From Cristatella mucedo (lineage: Eukaryota > Bryozoa > Phylactolaemata > Cristatellidae): DNA of 64,000 nt. Numbering within the stretch: position 1 is the stretch's first letter; every line of letters begins with the position of its first letter. Under the pieces are notes generated by a model. The model was not told the DNA's origin and searched no databases. It worked only from the letters and a program-made list of their open reading frames with translations. The stretch covers positions 7,198,501-7,262,500 of the forward strand of contig WPIO01000006.1 in assembly GCA_009760855.2 (NCBI GenBank), given 5' to 3'. Positions 12,905 through 25,132 of this stretch are shown here, in pieces. The position numbers and the translations under genes are program-made.

Positions 12905-13532
12905 TACTGCACACTATCTTCAAATTCTGCCATTCTCTTACTCCAACCTGTCTATCAGAGATTCTCGCTGATCAGGCTGGGCGTCATATCACCCCATTGT
13001 CCGACTCACGTCGTTTTGCTGGGCCTCGAACCAACCTCAAATTCTTTGGAGACCGTGGATTTACAAAATATAAAAAATAGATAATTCATTTGTATACTTT
13101 TCAATTGTAATTTCATTTGCTCTCAGAGAGAACTACATTTCTATTTATCTATTCAGGCACTTCACACGAGCATTTCAGGCACTTCACACTGCCACGGGCT
13201 CGAGCCCACATCTTCAGCCACTAAATACTTTACGCTGACCTCGATCGGGCCGAGCACCTTGACCACTGGTCCAAACCAGCTTTAGTTTGTATCCTCCCAA
13301 CGCCTGGAACTCACTCCAGACTGAGATCGCGATATCACCTGAATTGACCACATTTAAATAGAAAGTAAAAAACGCTCGATTTTCACAGCATATCCTAAGG
13401 ACGGGTGAATTGTATTTCGCGTACTTAAGCTAAAATGCGTATTATCATTAATCATGTCGACACGCTCCTCTAGAGCACGTATATAAAGTGCCTTAACGAG
13501 ATTTTCTTCTCTGAGTGTGATACACAAGTTTA
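12905..13532 (+). mobile_element. Degenerate LINE-A copy split by a SINE
   Basis: LINE-A ORF sequence runs to about 13070 (CTTTGGAGACCGTGGATTTA), is interrupted by a reverse-strand SINE-1, and resumes near 13286 (TAGTTTGTATCCTCC and GCCTGGAACTCACTCC) through the 3' UTR to the terminal box at about 13485-13532. The two halves join exactly when the SINE is removed. Confidence 0.8.
13079..13285 (-). mobile_element. SINE-1 inserted in LINE-A, reverse strand
   Basis: Read on the minus strand it has the tRNA-like head (GGTCCAGTGGTCAAGGTGCTC-like, GGGCTCGAGCCC B-box-like) and the LINE-A-type tail. The tail has a small internal duplication of the TTCAGGCACTTCACAC unit. The flanking TTTA may be what is left of a target duplication. 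Confidence 0.8.
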
Positions 13533-13535
13533 ATA

Positions 13536-14341
13536 CAGTGGTACCTCGGCTTACGAGCTTAATTCGTTCCGTGCCGGAGCTCGTAACTCAAACTACTCGT
13601 ACCTCAAATTAATTTTGCCCATTGAAATGGATTGAAATGCAATTAATCCGTTTCGGACCACCAAAAAACACTGCTATTTTTGTCACATGTTTTTAAATTA
13701 CAAAATCTACTTATAAATATCCAAAATTGTTTAAAAAATACAGCGGAATGTCTTGCTATAGACGGGTTTTATTAATCCTAATGTACTGGAGTAACTTGGA
13801 GATCAGATGACTTGAAGATGCTAATAGAGTTAGAATTGAAAGGCTGAAATAAATATCTAAATCTCATTCGCCGATTTTGGTCTTTTTCGCCGGGCTTTCA
13901 TCGCTTTCAGTTTATTGGCTGGGCCTGTACGCCGACGCTCCGATTGCTATCAGTTATGAGAGGAACTCTCACACGATGCTATTGCCTAAATAAAGTACAG
14001 TACGTACTCAGCTGTTCCTGCCGTAGTCGGACTTGACACCGTAGTTAGGCGATCTTGTGCGTCCAAGCACCGCGATGGCTCGCTCGAGTTTGTCTGGGAG
14101 CGAACCAACAGGACTGCGATTGGCGTCACACCCGGGTCGTAGGGCAGCGTTTTGCGACGGAACGTCGTTCGCTGCCCTACCCCTATTGGCCTGAGTAACT
14201 GCACGCAGTGTTCGCTGCGGCAATTAACGGTGGAGTATCTGAAGCTGGCTTGTAACCCAAATTTTAGCTCGCAACTCAAAGCAAAAAATCACCCGAGAGA
14301 CAGCTCGTATCTCGAAACACTCGTAAGCCGAGGTGCCGCTG
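13536..14341. mobile_element. Pogo/Tigger-like non-autonomous DNA transposon
   Basis: The terminal inverted repeats are CAGTGGTACCTCGGCTTACGAG at the left and its near-exact complement at the right (CTCGTAAGCCGAGGTGCCGCTG). The element is flanked by TA on both sides (13534-13535 and 14342-14343), the target-site signature of Tc1/mariner-pogo elements. The 806-bp interior has no transposase-like frame. An internal inverted repeat (GTAGGGCAGCG / CGCTGCCCTAC) lies at about 14137-14180. The pogo/Tigger label rests on TIR style and the TA duplication, so another TA-targeting family remains possible. Confidence 0.8.
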
Positions 14342-14343
14342 TA

Positions 14344-15586
14344 TTTTTATGTCCGAGTTTCAAAGTGACAGTGAGGGTCTCGCATCTTCGTTATTTGCAA
14401 AGGTTAGTTATCGGTGTCTACTTATTTTTCCCGAACGCCCAAGTACTATGGCTCACCACTTTCTAGAATTTGTTCAATACCAGGTCCGAGTTTACTTCGA
14501 CTAGGTAGACATGTGGTTTTCGGCATACCTAACTTATTAAGAAAGTCCCGGCAGGGGGCGCGCTGACACAATCTCCCGGTAGAGCTGGACGCGATGGCTG
14601 TGGGAATAATCGCCCATCTGCTCGCGGTCAACTCGCCTTCAATTTAGCTCGTTCTCGATTGAATCGCATTTACGCTGCAAAAATTACCCACGCTAGCTCA
14701 AGCGAGGGTAACTTACTTCAGCAAGTGCGCATTAGTAGGACGCACCCGGCGGAGCAGCTGCAGAGCCGCCGCACTGCGCCCAGCCCCGCCCCCTCGCGAT
14801 AGCGTCGGCGCGCCCCTGGCCGCCGCAAGTCCAGCCTCACGGCGAGCCGCGGGACGGCCAGCCGCCGCTCCAGCGTCATCGGTCGCCCCCATTGGCCACG
14901 GCCTGTCGAGGATGGGTTGTGGCTAACGCCTGGCCTGGCCTGTGCCTTAGCCGAGCTTGCCGAACGCTTCAGTTACAATTTACGCGGGGATGCTGAAAAT
15001 CCGTAAAACCAGCTCCAGTCGCTCGGGTAAAGAGTCGGTCTTACAGAACTGGTTTAGTGCGTAAAGTGCAACTAAAGGCCAAAAGCTAAGGTCGCCTAAT
15101 GCCAGACCATCAGCACTCGGTAGTGACCTTCGATTATAAATTCCGAGCACGCCTGTACGCGGCCAGAATCGCAAGATGAAAGCCTGTGAATTCGCAACTT
15201 TGCCTTAAAGTTTCTTGAGTCCGCACTTATTGTCTGGCTTTCGCTGCGCTTGCACTACCACTAGGGAGAACCGAGGCGTGAAATTTTCATCCAAGATCAA
15301 CGATGTAATGGCTAATTTCGATAGCCGAAAATGAGAAGCTCCCAGAAATCAATCGTGTAATCATATTTTTTTTTATTTCGACGAACCGGGAAAGCCGTTA
15401 CTGTTTAATGCAATTCTGTGCTTAATGAGAGATCAAGGAAGACGCATCAGTCGAGCCGATAGCCCCAACGCGACCGCTGGAGTGCGAGCCGATGACCCCA
15501 ACTCTACCTTGAGCTGTTCGTTAGTAGCAATCGGATATAGTTATGCACAATCTAATCGAACAGTAAAGAACCTATGCATATATTAA
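14344..15586. other. No recognisable gene; GC-rich patch
   Basis: A CpG-rich patch at about 14735-14945 could be a small regulatory island, but I see no exon with good borders in or next to it. The rest is unremarkable. Confidence 0.4.
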
Positions 15587-15617
15587 ACAAAAAACACGTA
15601 TATATATACGTGTTTTT

Positions 15618-15704
<87 letters not shown>

Positions 15705-15717
15705 ATGTATGTATGTA
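15587..15717. repeat. 34-nt palindrome followed by (TA)n(GT)n(GTAT)n
   Basis: A perfect palindrome without spacer (15587-15620, arm ACAAAAAACACGTATAT) runs straight into (TA)n to about 15650, (GT)n to about 15688 and (GTAT)n to 15717. Open frames across it are repeat artefacts. Confidence 0.95.
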
Positions 15718-16717
15718 CAAATATATGCATATGTACGCTAAAGAAGTGATAGATGCATGTGTAGGTTTTGAGAGATCACTTAGCATTACTGAAAGAGAAG
15801 AGACATAAGTAATATAAGAGCTGTACAATAGACGACGAAAGTTCTTAGGGAATCGAAACCACGCACATGCATTAGCTAACCTGCCTTCTGACCCGTAGAA
15901 TGGCACGCCCTTCCAGTTAACCCTTGAACTCTGCCGCTGCCATCAAGCAGCCTCGACCTAGCTGTCAGTGGTGTGGGCTCGGTGTGACTAACCCACTTAT
16001 TTGATACTATTTTGTCCAGCTGGTGGCTTGCTTGAGCTCTGCAAACTGTCAACCATTCTATACTTGCGTCCAGTATTAGTCTACCCACCATCGCCAGCCG
16101 GTGGATTGTTTGGTGTTTTCGCCAAATGGGACGCCTGCGGCCTGTATGGTCGTCTGTGCTTTATCACTTGTGATGTACAGTTGCCTGGCGCTTGTAGGTA
16201 TGCAGCCTCGCTTGTAGGTAGAACTCAAAAGCAGACGCTTGTATGCAGCCGTGAATCGACTGGCTTTCGGGTTGCTGTTAAATCCACCCTTCTGGATAGC
16301 CGAGAAAAACAGTTCCAAATGTACCTGGATTAACTTGTAAACTAGCAGTTATTGGAATTGTGCAGAATCTTGGCATACAATGTACATATTTTAGTGCTGC
16401 TTATGTATCCAAGCAGTCCAATGAAGCCCATTTTTCTTGAACCACGTACTAGTGCTGAAGGTCAGTGCCTATGAGACCTTTTATATATATTTCATTCCTT
16501 TGTCTAGCATTTGTATTGTAGGTGCATAATTGCCTTTGTGTTGGGTACTTAACTGCTTGACTCCCTGTAGGATTTTGAGATTATAATGTCAAATAATGTG
16601 TTGAACGTGATAGAAGCAACGTAAATGTACCAGTCGAGCTCTAGAAGTCAGAGACCAAGCTGCTTGTCGCAGAACCCGAGTGCATCGGCTACTCTAGAGT
16701 GGATTATCTCTACTTTG
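15718..16717. other. No recognisable feature
   Basis: No gene, RNA or repeat could be supported. A TGTAGGTA-type short direct repeat lies at about 16193-16220. Confidence 0.4.
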
Positions 16718-16870
<153 letters not shown>

Positions 16871-17607
16871 TATTTCCTTCTGTTTTGCCCTTCAATTTGC
16901 TGAAGACTTGACTCTCCCGGAGCTTATGCAACCTGGCAACAAATTCCCGGGGTATACCCTTGCCTCTGGTTTCGCACAGTACCAGGCAGTCTTTGAACGT
17001 ATTTCGCACTAATCGGTCATTAAAAGTATGCGACGCTCATCTCATTGAGTCGTGTCATAGGTTCAGTGCCTATAGTCTTGAATATGTTAAAATGGCACGA
17101 CGGCCCACCACAAAAAGTCAGCGAATTGATGCGAACCCCACATGCTACGAAGCCCATTCAAGCATTCCTATAAGATATTTGATCTATCTCTTGCCTTGTT
17201 AGGCTGTCGACGAAGAAGTAGCCCAGCGGCCGTTTCCACCCACTGACTGTCGATTGAAATAATCGTGATGACATGTGCAACCTTAGCGACGGGTGCAAAA
17301 TTAACAACATACTATGCCGAGTGCCTGTGTCACACACATAGAGCCTTCACATTGTTTATAATAAGCTTGCCGTGCTTACATATAGATGTATCAACCACAT
17401 AAGTGTCCGTAGTACTTGGCTTAGTCCTCGAGCGTTGTCTTCATTGGTGCGAGAGTCAAGAGCTGAGAAAGCACTTCCGAAGAAGTCTGGTCGACAGTCT
17501 AAGATTCTGTGCAACTATCGAATGGCATCTTTGATGGGAAAGAGCGCGGTCAGACATTTTTCGAGAAATATTGCTCGCCTTCATTGAATAGAATTGTTTC
17601 GTAGTTT
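16871..17607. other. No recognisable feature
   Basis: No supported gene or repeat seen. Confidence 0.4.
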
Positions 17608-17772
17608 CAAATTCGCCCAGGAGCTAAGGTGCTCGCTCTGTACGATTAAGGTCGTGGGTTCGAATCCTACAATAGCTGATCCTTTATTGCCATCTGCTAG
17701 CCGCATCGTGATAACCGTTAACGCTCTTCTGCCGCCATTAAAATGAGGCTGTTAAATCAGCTAATATTTTTT
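17608..17772 (+). mobile_element. SINE-2 (tRNA-derived), diverged copy
   Basis: tRNA-like head with a B-box (GTGGGTTCGAATCC) and the SINE-2 body and tail (CCTTTATTGCC, GCTCTTCTG, GAGGCTGTTAAATCAGCTAA). It is more diverged than the copies at 45078 and 57111. Confidence 0.8.
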
Positions 17773-19911
17773 CCGACTCTTCACAATGTTTATGGCTATT
17801 TCCCCTGCGGCTTTACTTGCTTACAGCTATTCACTTCACTGCCTACAGTGAATTACAGCTGAAGTTGCTTCTGAAGTCTCGGCAGATGCTCATGAGACGA
17901 GATTTCTTGTAAACGATCAAGTCCAAAACTGGGGATAGACGGTCGACCTTTACGTTTGAGGCTCCATTTTGCTACCGTTGCAAGCCAAGCTGCTGATACA
18001 ATGCTTTGATCTCGCTTTGAATTACGTTCGCGTGGCCTTCAGTAGTCGCTGCGGCAGAGAGTACTGAGTAGCACAGACATGCTCTCGTTTTTCATCTAAA
18101 AGAGCTCAGGAATGGCTCTGCTTCCAGCAGCTGCTACTTTATTAGATTGGCCTGTCCAGCAGTGCTGTTTGCTTAGGAGCTGCTGGAGTTCTGGAAATGG
18201 TAGCAGACTAAACAGTCCAGTGGAATAACGTCTGCGATACGTTGTATGATTCGTTAAAGTTGGTTTTTGGAAGTTCGACCTACAAATCGTACCTTGCTCG
18301 TATGCGCAGCAGAAGAAAATTCTGTTGGAACAGCTGATTCCTTCAGCAGGGCGGGTTTCCTGGCTAAGAGAAAGTAGTCTAGAACAAACTGACGAGAGTA
18401 CGTTCGTGATCTCTTGAGATGGCATCAACCCTTCCCTCCACACATTCCTTACTCAGGCCTGCAATCTTTAGGGATCGCTATGCGGAAACTCGATAATCCA
18501 AATAAGTTGAAGTGTATCCCACTGTAATTCCACATATAACCGATTCTCTGAAGAAAAACGCTCTAATTAGCTTCGGGATGATAACAGGGATCGACCGTAT
18601 ACTTTACGAGGTCACATGACTCTCCAGTATAAATACCTTAAGTACCCTCAAGAACACACCCCACCGGACCTGGCAGAGGTCGTTTAATGGTCACCGCTGG
18701 ATTCGAACCTTTCCAGGAAGATCTGACTAAGGGGCGGGTCCACCATGCAGGTCAGTGGCCATGACTCTTCATTCAGATTAGCCGCACCATTACTGCCCTT
18801 CGAGCGACTGTAAAGGCAGCAATTACTGACACATTATGTGGCTCGCCTGCGAGTGGCCAGCCGTTCAAAGGCCCGTTAAGACGAAGGCGAGCGGTGGGTC
18901 GATCGGGCTGAATAGAGCCGTCATTCGGTGTGCTACGATTTCCGGAAGCCCGAGCAGCCCGAATCGCGACTCGAAGAAGGTCAAGGGTGCTAGCCAATTC
19001 CACAGGGCTCAACTGGTGAGCGGCCGCCGTAGCAAGGTGTCTATCTGCATGTACCTCGCTTCGAGGAGACTGCGATGATCACTACCTTTTTGTTTGTTGT
19101 TTACACTGATTTCATAAAGTGGAGCTCAGCTGAAGTTTTGGAAGGTACTTGGGGCAAGGCAGAGGTTGTGACCCAAAAAATGCCCTTACCAGGCTTTATC
19201 CCTTGAGTGCAGGGTGCTCGAACCTGTTGATGTTGTGACAGGAGTTAATTTTACTTCATTGACTTGGCGTGTTAACAAAGAGTGAGATTTTTCAGCGACA
19301 TTCTTGGGTGTCAGTTAATAGCATACCGTGCCTCGGTACCATCGCTTCTTTTTTTCGAAGTTATGAACTGTAGCCGAGGGCAGCTGGTCGAAATCAATAC
19401 TCGTGCGGACGAACACTAAGCCGATTGCAGCCAGATTTGCAGCAGGGATATTTGCTTTCATCCTGTCCCCATCACTAGTTTCTCTGGATAGACACGAGGC
19501 TAGATTTTAAAGTTCACGTTATGCTTGTACAGTGACGCGGTGACCAGAAGTGACTTGGCCTCCTCGGTCGCCTCTGCAAGCAAATTGTTTAGCTAGTAGG
19601 GGGGGGTGTCGTTTTGCAAGAGACAACAGGCGTTTCAACTTTTAGCTGTGAGCACTGTGCACATAGCAGGGAGTTTAACAGTGTAGCCAACATTTGTAAA
19701 TTCATAAACCACAATCCTTTACTTTTAATCATATAAACCCTAAAAACTAAGCCCTAAACTAAAAAAAATGCAAACTCGAAACACTAAATCGTCAAGTCGA
19801 AAAGATATTTCAAAACGTGCTTCTTTAATGTAAATATAAGCAGACGCTGAATACCAAGTTGAACTTTCTTTCAGGGGCCCTGTGCACATAGCAGAAGTTT
19901 TGCTGTCTTCA
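17773..19911. other. No recognisable gene
   Basis: No gene family, RNA or repeat recognised. A short G run lies at about 19600. Open frames at 18096-18443 (minus) and 18836-19078 (plus) have no domain or splice support. Confidence 0.45.
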
Positions 19912-20250
19912 TAATAACAATAATAACAATCATATCAATGCATTTGTACAGAAACCTCGGATAACTGAGTATCTTTCTAGGCACTTTACAGAAAATGTAA
20001 AAAAAAGTAGGAAAAAATGATTAATGGTTATGATTCGCAACATCAGCAAGTATAGAATTGTTAGATGTGACGTGCACGGGTCAACACGTAGACATGGTTA
20101 GTAGCAGCGGGCACAAGGTAAGCACACGCAAGCATACAAAGAGCTAATCATAAGGACTCGCTAAATGCTGTAATAACCAGGTGTATTTTAAGCTTCTTTT
20201 AAATGTCAGGGGATGTCGAGACATGCTGAAGCAGTCCCGTTTCCGTCGAA
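19912..20250 (-). mobile_element. LINE-A 3' end copy, reverse strand, diverged
   Basis: Starts with an AAT-type microsatellite and the diverged terminal box, then the 3' UTR landmarks (ACATGGTTAG, GTAAGCACACG, CTAAATGCTGT) on the minus strand. Confidence 0.8.
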
Positions 20251-21139
20251 TATAATTTACTTAAGCTGTTTATAACCAATCTGTGCTGCTAGTACATATT
20301 ACACTGTAGTGACGTCTGGACTTTCTGTCACGACCGATTGCCTCCTCTGCTTACTTCTAATAGGCCAACAAGTATAATTGTTGGGTAAACACGGTTAAAC
20401 TAACGAACTGCCCCTGGAATAAGGAATGTACTTTTTTGGAGAACGTGCCAAGGCAAAGGAGTCTCTTCCTAAAATAACTAAATATTCCAACAACTAAAAT
20501 AAAAATAACCAGCAACCTGGCAACAAGGCCACATCCGGGCCAATAGCGATTCGATACAGTCCCTGAGGTCGGGAGCGGTTAGTTAGAAGACTCATACCTG
20601 GCAACCTTCGGCTACTCAGTAGCTGATGTAGACAGCTTCTAGACGAATCGGTAGAATTTTCGGGTAAGGATTGAAGAACGCATTTCCAGAATCTCGCCTG
20701 AAGTCAGCTGAGAATGCACTAAGTGCTTTACGTTAAAGAAGGTGCCGACTCTCAGCTTTAGCTAGGTTTTACCCTTATTTGTATTAAAAAGCAAGTGGTA
20801 AAAGCTACGTTTGACGTGGGGTTTACTTGTTAAGGGTAACCTATACGACTCCAGGATTAACGGGAGCGACTGCCGGGACCATCAGGACTAGCTGGAGCAG
20901 CTCGCGTGAAACGGACGCCGGCAGGTGCTTAGATGGATGAATAGTTGCCCCGCTCTAAATTAAGCAGCGCTTTGAGGTTCGGCCGTGGCGGATTTTCAGA
21001 GCAAAGCCAACGGCTGCGTAGGTCGCTTGGTAATCGGCAGCCGGCAAGATAAAGGGTATGTCCGCAGGTGCGCAGCTGCGGTCCGTTGGCAGCTCGCTGT
21101 GCCGGGAATGACTCAGCTATGCTGTTTTACAAGCTTATG
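20251..21139. other. No recognisable feature
   Basis: Nothing supported. Confidence 0.4.
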
Positions 21140-21308
21140 CTTGTATTCTCACTGTCTCTTTGTTGCGAGAGGTGAAGTCTGTTGGCTACCAAATCAGTAG
21201 GGAAACAGCCGCTTGGGCGTTGAGTGATCGACGGAAAACTCTCCTTCGTTGCACCCACCTAGTCTGTGTGGTTTTGTGGAGTTACAGGCGCAGATGCATG
21301 ACATTCAA
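21140..21308 (+). mobile_element. LINE-B 3' tail
   Basis: Colinear with the last 160 bp of the LINE-B copies (TCTCTTTGTTGCG, GTCTGTTGGCTACC, TTTGTGGAGTTACAG), ending at a degraded ACATT terminus. Confidence 0.8.
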
Positions 21309-21719
21309 AGTGATCGTGCTCCGGCTGGCCTTCCAGTCTGGCCGCCTAGACCTGCAGACGGTTGAGTCTTCGCCTGAGCAGCCAGCCGCCGAGTGTTTGG
21401 AACGGGCCGTACCAGCTTCCGATCTGAAGTCCGTTGCCATAAACTCAGTGACCGCAACGAGTACGAGCCCGCGCAGGGGAGCTGCTAGTACGGTTAGCGC
21501 TCGTAGACCCACAGCTCGTATATCCTAGATGGCAAGCGGACCCACGAAGGTCGAAGGTCAACTGCCACGATCGTTGAGCAGGGTCTCGATCAAGAATGCC
21601 AACATATTAACAAAAAGCTTTTATCCTTAGCGTATAGCGGCATATTCCTAAGTCGCAGAGGGCCACGCCTGAATAGTGTAGGCAGTAACGTAGTACTCCT
21701 TCATCTTCATTTTTGTAAT

Positions 21720-21880
21720 AATCCTTCGTGTGCATGTACCTGCTTACACTATGCCTACTGCCTTCAGAAGTTACCACCAAACATTTGGTAATATGCTTAT
21801 ATGCAGCATCTGTAAAGCACCTAGAGAGAGAGATACAGTTCTCTGAGCGCCATACAACTGTATTTTTATTATTCTTATAC
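21720..21880 (+). mobile_element. LINE-A-related 3' tail
   Basis: 3' UTR and terminal box (AAAGCACCTAGAGAGAGAG, CAGTTCTCTGAGCGCC) with an ATT tail. It is closest to the copy at 25848-26010, and the pair may be a LINE-A subfamily. Confidence 0.75.
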
Positions 21881-23039
21881 TAGATCTCTCTGTACACTTT
21901 CTAAACGTTAGACTTCTCTAGCTACTAATTATTATAATTCAGGAGCTTATAGAAATATTCAGCATTGTCATAAACAGACCGATATAGCTTACCCACGTTT
22001 CACTTTCTTATCCTTATATTAAGGCCATCGCCGACTGGAGTAGCAAGCGAAACCTAACGTGGATATCTATGGAAAGTGTCGGCTTTCGGCTTAGCCACTT
22101 ATTCGGGTTGGCTTTAGCACAGATAGCTACTGAGGCATTTCGGCCCATTTCTGCAAAGCCGTTTTGAATAGTTGGCTTCGCTTCAGCCTACCTACCTACC
22201 TACCGAAACCATAGCAACCATAGCTGGGCGTCGATGCCTCTTCTGAGCCCCTGGCTTTCCTCGGATTCAGGTCACCAGCATTCCGCGTGGCTGAAGACAG
22301 GCAACCACCTTTAGCCCAATCTCGTAAGATTCCCGAACCGATCTCAAAACTAGAACTGAGCTAGTTCAACCGCCGCAAAGAGGAGCTCACACACACACAG
22401 AGCTCCAGGTACCGCTGCGGTAGAGCCCTTTCGATATACCCTGCTCTTACCCGGCAGAGCCTCACCAATCCATTCTTGTTCACCTTACATTCAACTAGCC
22501 AGTCTGGTATATATGATGGGCACATCAAGCAGATCTCCATGCTAAGCACGCACTCGCCGGGACACTTTTGAATGCAGTGAACAATAGAGGTACAGCGAAT
22601 CGGAAACAGGAATTCTAATTCGTTTGCTTTTCGACCCGGGGTACAGAAATGCTGCATGGTCGTAAGCATGAGAAGTTGAGAACAAGCGAATAAAACAAGC
22701 TCTAGCAGCGCTAAAAACAATAAAAAAAAACTCAAACAGCGCTCAGGAAGGAGTGCTTGTCCTTCCTTGCAGGCGTGTGACGGATACAAGTGGAGCTGTC
22801 TCTTCAAAGTATGGCTAGCAGATCGCCAAAGCTCAACGAATGCACATTGGTATGGAGAGTACGACAGAGCTCGGAAGCCATTAAGTGTGCCACAACCTTA
22901 ATAGCAAATCCTTGTCCTAAATCTTAAAGCCATTTAGTCTAAAACTACAGCACGAAGCTCATTAACCGTCACTTTGGGTTACTTTGCATGAACTCGGAAG
23001 TCTGCAGCACTCGACTGACCGACCCGCCCTTTAACCCCC
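21881..23039. other. No recognisable gene
   Basis: A minus-strand open frame (22361-22807) has a hydrophobic N-terminal stretch and several cysteines but no recognisable family. I do not call it a gene. Confidence 0.4.
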
Positions 23040-23108
23040 TTGCCAAGTGCCTAGAGAGAGAGAGAGCTTCAGTTATCTGAGGGCGTTATACAAATGTATT
23101 ATCACTAT
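23040..23108 (+). mobile_element. LINE-A 3' terminal fragment
   Basis: AAGTGCCTAGAGAGAGAGAG, GAGGGCGTTATACAAATG and an ATT-like end: the last 65-70 bp only. Confidence 0.7.
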
Positions 23109-23804
23109 TTTTAGTTGGTTCATAGCCCAATGACAAGGGCTCTAGTCCTGTAGCTGTCTGTGCTTTATTTATTACTTGTACGATTCCCAATTATTCTAAT
23201 TCGGGAAACCACCACCGGTACTAGAAGTGCTGCAGCAATCTGACCTGTTTTTCGTGCTCGCGTTTCACCAGGTCCGCCGACTTCTCCTTCTTCGCACACC
23301 TTGCTTGGAAGAGCTGCCATGTGAATTGCCCGGGGCATACTTGAGTAATCGCTTGAAAGCTAGGTGGTGGTTTAGTCTGTTTCAGCGGGAGAGTTCTCAC
23401 TACGATTCTCCTTTTACCAAATCAATTTGAAATTGTATCACAGTTTCAGTTACTTATCACTTTGCACAAGCTAAGATTCATAGAACGTTAGGAAACACTA
23501 GGAATGAACAGTGAGACAAATACCGATAGCAAGAATGTCTATTTAAATTGAAACTGTGTGCTATTTATTGCGTTTAATAAGCTATACAATCTGTACAGTA
23601 CAGCAATCAATCTGTTCAACCCTTTAATTTGTTCGGTTAATTTTTGATAATAGTTTATGGCACTAGCACATCTGTATCCTAATCCTGGGAATAGCCTTCA
23701 TCGAAGAACCTCTCCATATATTTAGAGGATTCCGGCTATTTCAATATGCTGGGTATCGGCTATTTCTACGACAGCCCGAGGAATTACGGAGTAAACTACC
23801 GCTG
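23109..23804. other. No recognisable feature
   Basis: Nothing supported. Confidence 0.4.
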
Positions 23805-24840
23805 CATAAATAGATGCGTTTTTAGCTTCTTTTAAATATTTTTTAGTCAGAGGATGTCGTGACGCAAGCCGAAGTGAGTACTTGGCTATGGGAGCATACG
23901 AACTAAAGGCTCGGTCTCTAAAGGATTTGAGGTTCGTGCGAGGTGTGACTGAAGGATTAGATTCAGAAAAGTGTGGTACTATGCTAAGCCTTGTGGCAGA
24001 ACAAATCTAATTGGTAGGCTGGAGCCAAAGAATGAATTGACCTAAAAGTAGGTGACGAAAACTTGAAGTCATGTGCTGCTTGACTGGGAGCCAATGGAGG
24101 TTAGCGAGAAGTAGTGTGGTGTGGAAACTGCAACGTTCACGATAGACAAGCCTAGCGGCTGAGCTTTGCACTAACTATTAACGCCCGATTGCACAGGCCA
24201 GTACACCAGCAATCAGTAATTATAGAAGTCGAGACGGGATGCCACAAATGCGTGGACCAATTTAGATGTAGCATCCCTCTCTAAGCAGGCGCAAAATTTA
24301 GCAAAGTGATGTAGCTGAAAGTTGGCAGACTTGACTGTGCAGGTGATGCGGTCGTCTAATGAAAGGTCAATTTGGAACAGAACACATCGATTGTGTGCAG
24401 ATTCAGCAGGAAAAATGCGAGCCTAGTCGTTTTTGAGTGTTAGGTTAATACACTTTTTAAATCACACTTGTTTGCCCACTACTAGTTAGCCGGTTTTATC
24501 ATCATTATTTAAGAAAGCTTGCTGCCATCTAAGTGCGGAGGTCATCGATACATTCAGCAAGGGAGTTGAGAGAATTTGAGGTGCTGGAGGGCTGTTAGGG
24601 TTAATAGTAATGATAATTATACATTTGATATAGCGTTTTAGAGAACTCAATCTCTATCTAGGTACTTTACATTCAAAGCAAAGTTACAACTGAGTGTCAT
24701 CTGCATACAAGTGAAAGTCTAGGTTGTGGCTGGCAATCACATCGGCAAGATGGAGACTATAAACCGTGAAAAGAACCGAACCAAGCACAAAGCCCCACGG
24801 TACCCCATACTTCAGTGGCTCCTCTGATGGTAGTACCGAG
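23805..24840 (-). mobile_element. LINE-A copy, reverse strand, with nested tail insertion
   Basis: The minus strand reads from the reverse transcriptase region around motifs B and C (ADDT region near 24700) to the start of the 3' UTR. The frame is destroyed by substitutions and indels. At 24598-24675 a separate LINE 3' terminal piece interrupts the reverse transcriptase sequence. Confidence 0.85.
24598..24675 (-). mobile_element. LINE-A-type tail nested in an older LINE-A
   Basis: A terminal box (ACATTTGATATAGCG, AGAGAACTCAATCTCTATCT) with its AT-rich microsatellite sits between sequences that are adjacent in the intact reverse transcriptase ORF (GAATTTGAGGTGCT and AAGCAAAGTTACAAC). It is an extremely 5'-truncated insertion. 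Confidence 0.75.
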
Positions 24841-25066
24841 CAGTCACATGTAGTGACAGTGGATGTGCTTGTGACTGCTTAGTGCTAGTCTTCTTCAATG
24901 CTTGTCCCCGACGTCCGTATGATGGCTGTGGGCTTGAGAGGTTTGGGAAGGTGACATTTGTTCCAATTCGCTGCATCGATTTGCCACAACGCAAAAATGG
25001 TCAAAAATAATCCCTGCGACCTAAATTTATCGCAGCAGGACTATCAAAATCAGTGTTTTTAGTTAA

Positions 25067-25132
25067 GCGCTCAGAGCAGTGCGCTCATGGTAGCGCTCAG
25101 AGCAGCGCTCAGAGCAGTGCGCTCAGAGCAGC
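25067..25132. repeat. GCGCTCAGAGCAGT tandem repeat
   Basis: About four imperfect copies of a 10- to 14-bp unit. GCTC/GAGC make the unit partly self-complementary. Confidence 0.85.

Noticed and set aside
22361-22807. Minus-strand 148-codon frame with a hydrophobic N-terminus and cysteines, possible secreted peptide
   Set aside because: No clear cleavage site or cysteine framework I know, no splice or promoter support, and length within chance expectation.
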